DNA of 64,000 nucleotides from Pleurostoma richardsiae (taxonomy: Eukaryota; Ascomycota; Sordariomycetes; Calosphaeriales; Pleurostomataceae), in NCBI GenBank assembly GCA_030052745.1, contig JANBVO010000031.1, positions 62,001 through 126,000 of the forward strand, written 5' to 3'. Under the pieces are notes generated by a model. It worked only from the letters and a program-made list of their open reading frames with translations. It was not told where the DNA came from and did not search any database. Shown piece after piece: positions 10,402 through 21,904 of the stretch (position 1 is the first letter of the stretch; each line of letters opens with the position of its first letter). Position numbers and translations under genes: made by a program.

Positions 10402-11822
10402 ATGAACCCATTGTGGGTCATCCTACTAGTAGTCCTCACTGGATCAGTTACAACGGCGACCGAGTATTCATGGGGACTCCGGGGGCTCGATTGCCCTTCG
10501 GAGATCCACGCCACCATCCCTGGGCTGGGTCGGCGCAGAAAGAAACCGCCAGCTTTCAAGACGATGACGGACGTTCATTCGGCGCTTGTCTCGTGCCCTA
10601 ACATCAGTACCCTTGACCTACGCGTCACAATGCTCGGCTGCTCCGAGTCGCCCGACCGCTGGAGCTTTCCCTTCGATCTTGCCGGGGGAGAAAAATACCC
10701 GGCCCTCGAGACTCTGTCACTGGAGGGCTATGATTTCAAGACTCGGACTGGGCCAGGTTACAACCGCCAAGGGACGTAAGGGACGTGGATAGGGTCTTCG
10801 GCTGGATTTCTTCAGGACGTGTGTTCCAATGGCTTGAATGGTCTCGCCTGCCGATCTCACAGCAGAACAAGACGAGCTTGGAGCTGTGGCTTGACGCCGC
10901 CGATTTCTCGCGAGTACGCAAGCTGTCACTCCTGGGTGTGCAAGAAAGAAGAGAGTCCCCGAGGCTCCTCACCCAGCTCCTGGCACCCAGGCTCGATAGC
11001 CTAGACACTCTGCACGTCGAGTCGTCCTGGGCACGGGAGTTCATCCTGGCGCTGAGACCCAACACCCTTAAGGACCTGACATGGATTAAGAGCGGTCAGC
11101 CTCTGGACTCCGTGCTGGACCACCACGACGAGTCGCTCACAAGGCTGGAGCGGCGGACGCCGGATTCCATGGCAGGTCTTGGCCCCGAGCTGACCCCCGA
11201 AGAGCTACACAGCCTCGGTACGAAGGCACCACACCTCCGCGACCTCACAATTGATGTGCACCGGAACGGCACCTGGCCATGGGACCACCTGCGAGCCATC
11301 TCAGCATCGCTGTACAGCGTCACGAACCTGACTATCTATCTCGAGATGGCGAGCAAATGTCGACAGCAGAAGACTCGGGCATGGGCCAACTGGCCCCCCG
11401 GGGACGACGACTGCTGCGGTGAGGACCAGTGGGGGCGGCCGCTTCTCAACAGCACCTCTTCCCTGGAAGTGTTCGAGTTCCTTCGGGCGCACAAGGTCGG
11501 CGGGGAGCTGACCCGGGTGAAGTTTTATGTCGGGGACTGGTCACGCCCCTGGGATGGGCCGGATTACATCAGTCCGTGGATAGAGGGCAAGAAGGCGTGG
11601 ATCGAGTGCGGCATCACGTTCGGTAATGGTACAAGGAAAGGTGAGGCGGATACGTTCTGCTGGGGTGAGGATACCGTCATCCCTGCATGGGAGCGGTGCG
11701 GCTTTCCTCAAGCCAGGCCCGTAGCTCCTGTACGGATACCCGCTTCATCTGACGCCGCTGAGGTCGAGCACGACGCAGCTCACATGGATGCTGGTGACAT
11801 AGTGCCGGTGGAGCTCCTCTAG
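10402..11822 (+). CDS. Secreted fungal-specific protein with LRR-like repeats, function unknown
   Basis: Two exons, 10402-10756 and 10816-11822, give about 453 aa. The N-terminus is a signal peptide (MNPLWVILLVVLTGSVTTAT). The body begins EYSWGLRGLDCPSEIH and carries leucine-spaced segments (NISTLDLRVTMLG, ALETLSLEGYDF, RVRKLSLLG, LDSLDTLHVES) resembling irregular leucine-rich repeats. It belongs to a widespread uncharacterised fungal family as far as I can recognise. The intron (GTTACA..TTCAG, 59 nt) has a weak donor but restores frame and gives GPG|RVFQWLEWSRLP; without it the reading frame would break. An upstream in-frame ATG at 10381 is also possible. I consider a frameshifted gene less likely. 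Confidence 0.62.
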
Positions 11823-12325
11823 TAGTTCCTGAATACGTACGTTATACTCTAATGTTCCAGGCTTGGTGAACTGGTTCACATGTTTCCGATATGAGACTGG
11901 TACTGCCGTGATCGTATTTCCAGCAAGTCAGCAAAGGAGACTGTCAGTATTTAGAACAGACTCCTCTCACCTGGCAGCCTGTCCTAGAGTACAATCATCC
12001 TCAAAAGAAACGTAAAAGAAAAGAGGGACCCACCCAGACAGGTCGTTGTGTCTCCTCAAACAGTTGGGTAAAGCCAGCACATGCGTCCCCAACTTCGCCG
12101 GTAGTGGGTTTGGGTTAGAGCTCTCTGCAGGAGTTGGCTTCACCATGTATCTGCCGCGAACATGCGCATCAGGCCTGTGAAACGTCGGAATGAGTATCTA
12201 AGAGTCAAAGACTGATATTTCCATGGTCAAGTCCTCGTTAGAGACTCGGAGAAGCGCAACGCCGGCGGGGAAGTCGGTCATCCCTTGCACATGCTTGATG
12301 TAGCAAAGTTTTGGCGAAATTTTAA
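11823..12325. other. Intergenic upstream of tRNA-Ser
   Basis: About 500 bases without a supported gene between the secreted-protein gene and tRNA-Ser. I see no repeat or motif of note. Confidence 0.45.
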
Positions 12326-12407
12326 GGCGCGATGGCAGAGTGGTCTAATGCGCAAGACTCGAAATCTTGTTCCTTCGGGAGCGCATGTTCGAATCATGCT
12401 CGCGTCG
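12326..12407 (+). tRNA. tRNA-Ser(CGA)
   Basis: An 82-nt class II tRNA. The acceptor stem GGCGCGA pairs with TCGCGTC (one G-U pair) and is followed by discriminator G. The anticodon arm is AAGA-CTCGAAA-TCTT with anticodon CGA, reading serine UCG. A long variable arm (GTTCC TTC GGGAGC) marks it as type II, and the T-arm is GCATG-TTCGAAT-CATGC. No intron. CCA is not encoded, as in eukaryotes. The AT-rich flank after it leads into the MITE about 450 bases downstream. Confidence 0.95.
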
Positions 12408-12859
12408 ATTTCTTTTTCCATTCCCGTTTACTTTACTTTTGCCGATTGTTTGTTTCCCCTCCTCGGACCTTCGCCGGCCATTCGACGGGTTCATTGAGCC
12501 TTTGCTGTCTCGTAGACGCGGCACTCGCGACTACGAGGTTGAGATGGGGATGCGCCGAGGCCGCGGAGACAGTGGGCCGTCATCCGCGGTCCGGCGGGGC
12601 CGCGTGTAGCTTAGGCAGGAACCCGGCTCCGTTCCGTAGCATTTCGCGGGATTCCCCCGGGGCACGTCAAGCCCTTTATAAGACCAGCTTGAATAATGAA
12701 CCTGCTCAGGTCCCATCACAGAGGGGGAGGGGGGGGATAATAGAGAAGGCCTTGCTCGCAGGCCGAATTGTTGCGAGGGGAGTCGAACGACAAAAGTTTC
12801 GGCTCAAGGGAGGAGTGCGGCCTACTAGAAAACCACTGAATGATTTACAGTGTGGTGCC

Positions 12860-12896
12860 GAGGACCCTACCAAAAGAACCGTCTCACCGCTTCCGA
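12860..12896 (+). repeat. Left terminal inverted repeat of the MITE
   Basis: 37 bases, exact reverse complement of 13090-13126. Confidence 0.85.
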
Positions 12897-13089
12897 TTAA
12901 TCTGGCAATATAAGTGTGGATTTCGGCTTACAAACGGACTTATTATAGAGCCTTTCCCCTATAGATTTTCAAGACTTACGGGCTGTAGGTTAATTGTACG
13001 ACGGTTCGTCTAGTTCAATCTCCCTAAAGTGATAGTGGGAAATACTGTATTATGAACTGTGTTTACTACTACGCCGTTTGGTCCAAGTC

Positions 13090-13126
13090 TCGGAAGCGGT
13101 GAGACGGTTCTTTTGGTAGGGTCCTC
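13090..13126 (-). repeat. Right terminal inverted repeat of the MITE
   Basis: 37 bases, exact reverse complement of 12860-12896. The candidate target duplication TACAGTG lies two bases further on. Confidence 0.85.
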
Positions 13127-13135
13127 CGTACAGTG

Positions 13136-13708
13136 CAGGAAACCACAAGGATACGAGGCCTCAACCCGTTTCCCACTGCATTACCCCATCAGATATCCCA
13201 ACTTCCTCTAAATTAAGGTTATTTGGCCGGGAAAAATCACCGGGTTTGGCTCAGACCGGAACGGGCTAAGAGGTGACGACAATTGCAGAGGACAGGATGC
13301 TGCACCTCACGACAAAGGGCGGATTTCGCGCCTTTCCTAAACAGGCAAACAATCTGGTGCATGATGGATGGAGCCAGCGCCTCACTAAGTCGACGTCACC
13401 CGAGTCAGCCTTCAGGGGACTTCTTCGATATTCTTCATGCCCGACCCCCTTCTCTTCTTCCCCTTCATCTTCATGCGTCCTACGCACGCACTGGACTACT
13501 TGCCTTTCTGGGTAAACAGCTCCTGTGTTGCCAGCCGTAGAGACTGCAGAGCTACTCGAAGACGCTGAGACGTTCGGCCTCTGCGCTGGTGTAACCGCAG
13601 TTGGGTGTCTACCTTATCTATCTTAACCAATTAGCAGATCACATAGTCTGCTTCATTCTTAGTTCCTGTGGCCCTCGTATCGCAGTTCCTCGATCTCTGG
13701 CAACCATC
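13136..13708. other. Intergenic between MITE and PF11951-like gene
   Basis: No supported gene. It includes the promoter of the following gene; frames here are short and overlap on both strands. Confidence 0.4.
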
Positions 13709-15352
13709 ATGCCCTCTCCGGAAAAGGGGCCGAGCAGATCCCAGACGAGGTCGGCAACTCGACGCTCAGGGGTGCCTACTCCGCAGCAGACCGAGCCGCA
13801 TGCAGCACCAGACATGCAGTTCATAGTCTCCACAGGTCCGCAGAAGACCAACCCTCAGACCCGCAAGCTTATCCGGAGCCATGTCATGCTGGGGAAGAAC
13901 CGCGGGAAGTCTAGGCGCCCCAAGGGCGGGACCTCAGCCGATTCGACCAGTCCAGAGACGTCCAACTCCAATGGGAGCTCAGATAGTGCGCCGGATGGAC
14001 CCTTGATCGAGCTTTGCCGCTCCATGGTTCCTGCACGCGTCGGCTCCGACTTATCTTTTACCCAGTTCGCCGACAATATAGAGCCAGCCACGTTTGGGGA
14101 CATCCTAAAGTGTAAGCCCTCATTACTACTATTCATGTTAGCTATCCCAGTCCTGACATGAGGAAACTCAGTCTCTTTCATAGCAAAGAAGGTCTTGTTC
14201 CCATTGTACTTATGCATCGACTTCGAAAAGAAGCACGGAGGCTGGTTTGAGCCCCTTACCTTCGACGCTGCCTACCTCCACGCCATGATATTCACCTCCC
14301 AGGCGTACTATGCCCTAGTAGAGGGCCGCAAAGTATACAGCACCACGGAAGGGTCGTCGCCACACTTACTTAAGACCATACGATTACTACGGGAAAGATT
14401 GTTAACTGGAGATGAGAGCACGCAGACCTCAGACATGACGGTCGCTGTTGTTCTGGCCCTCGCGATGCACGCCAACATCTCTTGTGACTACGTATCTGCC
14501 AGGCACCACATGGAGGGCTTGCGCCGGATTGTCGACCTACGAGGGGGTCTTGGCATCTTCAGAAGCAACGACAAGCTTATGGTCGAGATAATACGGTACA
14601 TCCCCTCGTGTGCGGCTGTTGGTAGCCATCCCGTGTCGGCACCACGGAGCTAATCAACGTACAGGTGCGATATAGGCATGGTGTTGCACACGGGACAAGA
14701 AGCGTTCTTCTCTCGCGACCTTCTATACCCAGGACCACCTCCAACGTCGTGCCGGGACCAGCTGCTGTCGCTCCTACCAGCCAGTCGCACGGCTTCCAAC
14801 GATCGATCTGAAGCAGAGACATTCCTCAATGAGGTCGACGAAAGGCTAGTGGAAGCATGGGACACCATGAAACTCTTCATCAAGTCAGTCAACTTCGCCA
14901 CGAGAGCCAAACGCAGGTTACCCAAGGCGGTTCTGTTGGATCCCATGGCTACGGTCATGTACCCTCTTCTAGAGATGAGCTTCGACTCCGGGACTCTCGA
15001 CGAAGCCGTCCGCCTCGGCATCCTCGCCTACGCGTCACACATCTTCTTGCAGTGGCATAACGTCAAGCACCCATATCAGCACTTCCCGTCCCTCTATAGG
15101 AGTTGCCTGGGCGGTCTTAGGTCGTTGTCCGGGTTCACGCCGCAGCTTCTCGTCTGGATCCTGATGGTCGGGGCTCTGTCTGCGTTTACTGAAGCGGATG
15201 ATGCGTGGCTCAAGCCATTTTTACGGACGAATTTGATGTTATGCGATGTTGGGTCATGGACCCAGATGAGGGACATATTGGAGTCTTTTATGTGGGTTCG
15301 TCTTGTCCAGGACAAGGACGGGAAGGCGGTCTACGATTCTTTGGACGACTGA
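13709..15352 (+). CDS. PF11951-like fungal regulator without visible zinc cluster
   Basis: Exons 13709-14111, 14172-14595 and 14665-15352 give 504 aa; introns have good donors (GTAAGC, GTACAT). Residues 35-70 carry the family opening MQFIVSTGPQKTNPQTRKLI followed by a basic RSHVMLGKNRGKSRRPK segment, then a Ser-rich linker. The rest is the all-helical fungal transcription-factor-like domain seen in many Zn2Cys6 proteins (MTVAVVLALAMHANI, MEGLRRIVDLRGGLG). No Cys6 cluster is present, which is normal for this subfamily; it is often misnamed 'tachykinin family'. Nuclear regulation is inferred and a target cannot be given. Confidence 0.78.
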
Positions 15353-15532
15353 AGCATTACAGTTGATGATATCTTAGGCATCGTGTGAGTATGGAGGAAG
15401 CTTTAAGGCTCCTTGAGTCTTTGTATTTCGCAGGGCATTCGATTTGGAGTTAAGGATATCCGTTCCGATTCCCACCAATATTCCAACGATTTCTCTTCCA
15501 ATTCAAATCGGGCTAGCATTATCCTGTTGATG

Positions 15533-17590
15533 CTAAGTGCTCTCAGACACCGCAACATTTGTCGACGGCTTGTCTTTGTTGTTCTCATACGGGCCAGCAG
15601 GATGGGGCTCGACGACGTAGGTACGCTGGCTATCACCGACCTGGGAGACCTGCTTCATGGGTTCACCACGGGACTTTCTCCGCTTTAGCAGATAACTGAT
15701 ACAGGAATACTGTTAGCCGCAGAACCACGAGGCGTAGATTTCTCTGGATGGTAAGAGGTCGAAGGGATAGATGAGAGCAAGTAGACTTACAATATGCCTA
15801 CTCCTATGGCCGCCAGTACCGGAACACCCACACCGACAGTCACGCCGATGATGATGTGCTTCTCCTTGTTAGTCAGGCCTCCAGCATGCTTACTGAAGTC
15901 GCCGGTCGCTTCCGGAGTGAAAGGAGAAGGCGACCCAGACGTGGCGAGCATTTGCTTCGCATTCGTCCCGAAGGAAATCTGGGTGACGACACTGTCCGTT
16001 GTAGCTGGCCAAGTGGCATCGATACCAGACGACACAGATGTTATCGTCGTGCTCTCGGACGATGTCACCGAGGTGGTCTGGAGAGAGACTGGGCAGTTAA
16101 CCAGCCCCGTTGACAGACACGCAACGCCGGTGTAGGTGATCACCGTGCTAATGGTCGTCTCCGTCAGGTTATCCTGCCTCGGACTCAGCGCAGCTCTAGC
16201 TGCCACTGTCGCTGTCTGCGAGGCATTGGCCGTTGAGGTCTGTTGCGCAGCGCACTGCTCGCCGAGAGTAGTGGACCAGATCGGCACTGTGCTCGTCGGC
16301 ACAGGACCCCAGGTGTGGTCGCCTACGGCCAGCGTAGCACCGGCGGCGGCGCCGACTGCAAATGCGTATGCCTCGACTGCGTCGAAGTCGCAGCCGCCCG
16401 TGCCAGCCGAGATGTTCGTCGTGATCTCGGCGACGTTGGCAAAGACGCCGGCCTCGACCCCTGTGCTGAAGCTGCCGAACGAGTGGCCGCTGACGTTGAA
16501 GCCGGGCTCTCCCATCTCGAAGCCCGCATGGACACCGAGGCGGAGGACAGCGCTGAAGACGACGCCTGCGCTTGCCACTGTTATGGGAAGGAACTCAAAC
16601 TCGCCGCCGTTGCTTGGGGAGACTATTAGTCGAGGTCCCTTTAACCGTATCACTGATGTTTGACTTACAAAGTAATGTCCGACACATTGTTGCCGAACAT
16701 ATCCATGCTGAACGCGATTCCATCTTCGAGCTTGACATGGAAGCCGCTGCTAATAGCTATCTCGGCATCGACACCGAGAATAAGGTCGATGCTGAACAAG
16801 ACACCCAGCTCCAGGTCCTCGGAAACTCGGATTCCCACAGCTGTCTCTGAGGTGTAGAGATTTAGTGTATATGTAGCGGCCCCAGAGAGTATTGTCTCGA
16901 GTTCCATGTAGAGTTCGAGGCCGTCAAACTGAAAGAAGACCTGGCACTCCGGAATGCCCTGAATGTCGAGATCGAAGTCGAGGTCAATGGTAGGCCACTG
17001 CAGATCGTCCAGATTCAGCGTGACTATATCCGTAAAATCATTCTTGACCGTAGTTTCAATCTGGGAAATAGCCGAGGAGGTTATGTTCGAGATTTCGTCA
17101 GACAGACCATCCTCCAGTGAATGAATTGCCTGGCTGGCGTTGAAGTCCCCGTTGACTGTGAACTCTACCGTGGCTGTTCCAGAAACATAGCAGGTCGTAC
17201 AGACGATCTGTATGCCTGCTGAAGCATCGGTGTCACCAGCCACGTCCCGTTCTTGGACATCTTCTCCACTATCTCCTCTGAGAAAGTGTCAAAATCAGGC
17301 TTTTTAGACATTTATAGGACCAATTGAGATGATAGACGGGGGTCATACATATTAAACAAAGTTGCACCATTGAAACTCTTGCTCAGTTGAGTGCTGTTCT
17401 TTAGGACCGTATCCCTCTTGTTTACCACGCTAGCGGAAAGCGCTCGGCGGATTGCATATAGGCCATCAGCATACGCAGAAACAGAAGGGTTGCGAGGTTT
17501 GGCATGAGCAACCTCGCTGTTAGCGCTTGCAACGGCCTTATCTAGGCTTATAGCCCAGGCTAAAGCGTGTGTGAAGTACTGCCACAACAT
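15533..17590 (-). CDS. Large type I membrane protein with beta-rich extracellular domain (DUF7223-like), unknown function
   Basis: Four exons, 17349-17590, 16669-17277, 15791-16612 and 15533-15695, give 611 aa. A signal-peptide-like start (MLWQYFTHALAWAISLDKAV) is followed by about 100 residues. Then comes a beta-rich domain opening with a paired-Cys motif (IQIVCTTCYVSGTATVEFTV) and continuing with alternating hydrophobic strands to about residue 400. A Ser/Thr-rich stalk follows, then one transmembrane helix (IIIGVTVGVGVPVLAAIGVG). The last exon is a basic cytoplasmic tail (YLLKRRKSRGEPMKQVSQ) that only appears when intron 15696-15790 is removed. The fold resembles fungal DUF7029/DUF7223 surface proteins by recognition only. 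The N-terminal exon is the least certain part. Confidence 0.72.
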
Positions 17591-19629
17591 GTTTCAGTTC
17601 TCGGAAATCATTTGTGAGGCGTATACGGATATTATCATGAGGGGGTTGGCCCTTTGTAAGTAACGCTCAAAGATGGAGCAATGAGTGAATAAATTCCCTG
17701 GGCTCTGATCATGGCCGGCCCACGGGTTGCTGGTTTGTATATCTGATATGAGGATAGAGGCTGTTGCAGGCAAGGGTTTCAAATAGGACGAGGCTACCTG
17801 TATGTCCATGCAGGAGACCCTGGTAGCCTGCACCAACTGCTGCGATACAGAATAACAGCAGTGATGGCTCCTGCATGCATAGCCCTTATAGTGCCACTTT
17901 CTAGGGCTCAGATAACGACACCAGTGTGGGCTGCACCTTTCGGGTCAAGCGGCACGCACGACCACGGTGTTGAAACGCAATGAGACCACCCCATCCCTCA
18001 GCAGCTTTAGGAGGACCGGGCAGCTTTCCACATTCGGGGATCAGCTGGCATCAAGGGACTGAATCCTACAGACCCTGCGAGGTACAAATCTCCGCCAAAT
18101 CCCCACCTTAGCTTCATCAACTAGTTTGAACCCGCGTCGAGGCTCTGACGACAATCTGCAGGCTGTCACCAACGGCCCCCAACGGCCCCCAATGAACCGC
18201 TAAGCTAGGGTAGTATGGAGCCGAACGGAGGCTGTGATTACGTTCCGGGCTAAGCTAATGCAAGCTGAGATTATATTTAAAACAGCGAAGATCGCGTGAG
18301 GTATTTCCTCGGTATCGTTTAACTGATGCGGCTCCATGATCCTCGTAGATGCGAACCGTCGATGGATGAAGCTCACGTCATCAATTAGAATCGCATCTAG
18401 TTACGCAGTCCCTGCAAAGGGACCCCAAAGCGACTCGAAGTCTACCTCCCTCGACTTGATCCTCGATTCATGTCACGACATGTGTGCAAATGCATCTCCT
18501 TTCATCCCGCGGATGTGAAGATGGACGTTGATCTTAACACTAGCATGGTGAATTCCGCCCAGAGGTTTTGCAAGGCGGCGTGTCTCTGCGGGTCTGTGAA
18601 AAAGGAGCGATGTGGTGACTCCAAGAATTAGACGCAGAGCCCTCACGGCTCATGGGCTGACCTGAAAACTTGTGGCAGGAATGCCTGCACATTTCGTGCC
18701 CCCTCGTGGCACCAGATTAAGAGTAAATATGAAGAGACTGCATAGATATTTGCCGCTTCATTTCCCTATGCTTGAAGGATGCGAAGCCTAAGAATAGCAG
18801 TTTTATTGCGATGCTCAGATACTTATATTAGCGCACGAGGGAGAGGAGGTGCTGAGCTTTTATATTTGGGATGAGGACCCGGGGTCCCTTTCATTGTGTA
18901 TCAACACGAGTGTGCGATTCAGTGAGTATCTAAACCGTTTGGTCTGCTCGTCAATCCTACTAGACGTCAACTACTGTCAGCATTATGCCTCGCGCCGAAA
19001 GAGAAGTTCTGTACCAGTAACACTAGGATCCTTTAGTTATATGATATCTCCCTGCAGTTGACACCTATAGAGACGTCAAATGGTATCCGGTGTCATATGA
19101 AAGTCGGGGACACCCCGTGGGCATTGCGACAGCACCTCTTCGGCGGCCACCCTGCAGCTTGTGTCTGAAGAGTATGAATGGCTTCAGGGCCGCCAGAATA
19201 AAGACTAGGCCCCCATCGATTGGTGAATGTCAGCTGCCAAGGCGATAATGTTCGTACCTTCGGTACTTATGGATAGATTCTGTGTATGCCCCAGCACTCG
19301 AGCGGCGGCTGATACAAATCAAGCGGTTTGACAACCTCAGTATGCAGAATGACACTTTCAAGTGGCAGCTATGGGGTCTTACCATGGCAACGGCGGCATC
19401 TTTAGGAATCGGATTCTAGCTCCATAGGATCTCTGACCATCAGAATCGGCAGACCGGAGACACTACTAGCCTGCACGCGATGTGGAGCCTTCTCGGCTTC
19501 CAATCCCCCAGATCATCTTAGTAATATATTCCTTCCGATTGCCCGCCGATACGCCTTCTCACATGCCTCCCCTCTTGCCTGGTCCTCAAACCGAGCTCAC
19601 GTCGTCATTCCCAGCCGGAGAGACTCACC
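17591..19629. other. 2 kb gene-free stretch
   Basis: No coding region, tRNA or clear transposon is supported. A short direct repeat (CAACGGCCCC, two copies) lies near 18172-18193 and a near-palindrome GGACCCGGGGTCC near 18878. Base composition is AT-richer than the neighbouring genes. It includes the promoter of the peroxidase gene in its last part. Confidence 0.5.
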
Positions 19630-20740
19630 ATGGCCGGCAAACCGAGTGAGAAGGACTTCGCCGCGGTCCGCCAGGACATCGCGGCTCTGATGCGCCAGCC
19701 GGACTACGACGATGGGAGCGCCGGTCCTGTGCTTGTGCGTCTCGCATGGTGCGTATGACATTGCCGGTTATCAGTGCAGAGCGGCAGACCAGATCCTCAC
19801 ACAAGTGGCAGGCACTCGGCAGGCACGTACGACCAGGAGACTGACACGGGCGGCTCCAACGGTGCTGGGATGCGCTACGAGGCCGAGGGCGGCGACCCCG
19901 CCAATGCTGGGCTGCAGCATGCGCGCGTCTTCCTGGAGCCGGTCAAGGCGAAGCACCCCTGGATCACGTACAGCGACCTGTGGACGCTGGCGGGCGTGAC
20001 CGCGGTCAAGGAGATGGGCGGACCGGATGTCCCCTGGCAGGGTGGCCGGACCGACTTCGTCGACGACTCCAAGTTGCCGCCCCGGGGCCGCCTGCCCGAT
20101 GCTGCGCAGGGCGCGGATCACATCCGGCACATCTTTTACCGGATGGGCTTCCATGACCAGGAGATCGTGGCCTTGAGCGGTGCGCACAACCTTGGCCGGT
20201 GCCACAGTGACCGGAGGTACGAAGAGCCCCTAGAAGCCATGGCGCTGGTATAGAGAAGCGGTGACTGACTCTGCCTGCAGCGGATTTGAGGGCGCCTGGG
20301 TGAACAACCCGACGCGGTTCTCTAATCAGTACTTCCGCCTGCTCAAGAGCCTCCAGTGGAAGGAGAAGGTCCTGGCCAATGGACTCAAGCAGTTCATGTA
20401 CTATGACGAGGACAGCGAGACTGAGCTCATGATGCTGCCGACCGACATCTCGCTGACCACAGACCCTTCCTTCTCGGTCTGGGTCAATAAGTACGCTGAA
20501 GACAAGGACCTCTTCTATGACCACTTCTCCAAGGCTTTCAGAAAGCTGCTCGAATTGGGCATCGAGAGAGACTCCACGGGACGCATAACTAATACGGATA
20601 ACAAGTTGGGTGGCTATATCTCGGCGCCCAAGAAAAAGAATACGCCTGGCGCGCCCGGCAAGACGAAGTCTGGGCCGAAAGCCTTCGATGAGGCAAAGCC
20701 GGTGGCGGAAGAGAACGCGAAGCATAGAGCAAAGCTATAG
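19630..20740 (+). CDS. Class I haem peroxidase, cytochrome c peroxidase-like (cytosolic form)
   Basis: Exons 19630-19748, 19812-20216 and 20281-20740 give 327 aa. Class I peroxidases reduce hydrogen peroxide. The distal haem site is RLAWHSAGTYD (catalytic Arg, Trp, His), made by splicing TG|G across intron 1. The proximal ligand is in [12 protein letters not shown]. The Trp that forms the cytochrome c peroxidase radical is present in SGFEGAW, and the partner Asp is in MLPTDISL. There is no mitochondrial presequence before [13 protein letters not shown], so this looks like the shorter fungal form rather than the mitochondrial Ccp1. A Lys/Pro-rich tail of about 40 residues follows the domain. 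Confidence 0.93.
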
Positions 20741-21343
20741 AGCCAGTGAAGGGCGATTAGATTCGTATGCTAGAGGTTAGACATGGGCTCGATAGACTCG
20801 GTAAGACGCAGGGAGGCACCTTATCATCACAGACTTCACAGTTGGCCCTGTTGATGCTGATAGAAATGAAATTGAGAGCCTCTGTACGATCATCGTCAAT
20901 TTGATCTTTCTTACCCAGGCAAGCATCGTTGCCATCAGTAAAAAAAAGAAAACATACAACACCGGGTATTCGCTGGTCGTCACCGACCCAACTACTAATC
21001 CGGCCCTCAGCAGTTTAACGAGGGGAGAGCGGACGGGATCCCGTGTATCCTGCCGGGTATGGTCGTATGTACTGGCTTCTCTGACTTTGGGGTTTATATC
21101 CTCACATTCGTCTTGACAACGCTACCAGTAGCACATCGAAATCTGATCATTTGCATCATGCCTCCGTCTATAGCCGATTTGCACTCTCATTTACCGCATG
21201 TCTCATCATCCATTTTCTGCTTGACTTTCAGGGATAGCAGAGAAATCGCAATGGGTCTGCTGGAAAGTACTCATTCTTCTGTCTTGACGACTCGCTACCT
21301 GGAAACAAGACAGACAAAAAGAAGAAGCAAAAGAGAAATTTAG
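20741..21343. other. Intergenic, peroxidase 3' region to tRNA-Gly
   Basis: About 600 bases with no supported gene. Confidence 0.45.
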
Positions 21344-21414
21344 TGCGCCAGCCCGGAGTCGAACCGGGGGCTCATCGATGGCAACGATGAATTTTACCGC
21401 TAAACCACTGGCGC
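21344..21414 (-). tRNA. tRNA-Gly(GCC)
   Basis: A 71-nt tRNA on the minus strand. The acceptor stem GCGCCAG pairs with CTGGCGC, with discriminator A. The anticodon arm CATCG-TTGCCAT-CGATG gives anticodon GCC, and the T-arm is CCGG-TTCGACT-CCGG. It matches the standard fungal Gly-GCC pattern, has no intron and no encoded CCA. Confidence 0.95.
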
Positions 21415-21904
21415 TTGTTATTGGACGAGGGACTGTCTCTAACTAAATTGATACCATCTAAAAAAGGATCTCGAAAATCGCCATCAACGAACTACATCTT
21501 GAGGGTCGAAAATGTTGCAGTTTCAGAATGGCTGGTCTAGATGTGTTTACGGGGTCCTAAGGACAGTCGGTTCATCTCTCCTGCCTACGGTAGCCAGTCC
21601 TCATTAAGTTGTGTCCGTAATCACCTGGGCATGATGAAGGAAACACCCGAGGAGAAGACACAGCAGAGTTGTCTGATAACAAGTTCAGTAATTGGATATC
21701 TTCGAGGCTGCTCTTTCTGGATATGCGACCTTCATTACGGCTCCTTACCTAGCAGACCGCTTCTAGGCTCAATGAGGCCCCTCGGTCAATACCACGAACT
21801 GGCCGAAACACTTTTACCCACCTCAAAACGCCTGTAGAAGTCAGTGGCGACTTGCGCCGCCAAAAATTCCCAACCATTGAAGTCACAAAACAGGGCGTAC
21901 GTCC
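21415..21904. other. Intergenic between tRNA-Gly and Rrp3 3' end
   Basis: About 490 bases; nothing supported besides flanks of the two genes. Confidence 0.45.

Larger units (their letters stand above)
12853..13128. mobile_element. MITE-like non-autonomous DNA transposon with 37-bp terminal inverted repeats
   Basis: A stretch of about 276 bases is bounded by perfect 37-bp inverted repeats at 12860-12896 and 13090-13126 (arms begin GAGGACCCTACCAAAAG and end CCGCTTCCGA). With two mismatches the arms extend about five bases further out. The 7-bp sequence TACAGTG occurs just outside both ends (12846-12852 and 13129-13135) and may be the target duplication, though the outermost bases of the two ends do not match perfectly. 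The interior is AT-richer than its neighbours and has no open frame, so it would depend on a transposase elsewhere. Near-identical arms suggest a young insertion. Superfamily is not decidable from ends alone. Confidence 0.72.

Noticed and set aside
10070-10405. 111-codon frame upstream of the secreted-protein gene
   Set aside because: No family features, and it overlaps the next gene's likely 5' UTR.
12332-12913. 193-codon frame spanning tRNA-Ser and the left end of the MITE
   Set aside because: It translates a tRNA and part of a transposon end, so it is a chance frame.
12846-13135. hAT transposon reading of CAGTG-like ends
   Set aside because: The right end does not close with the inverted CACTG expected, so the superfamily is left open.
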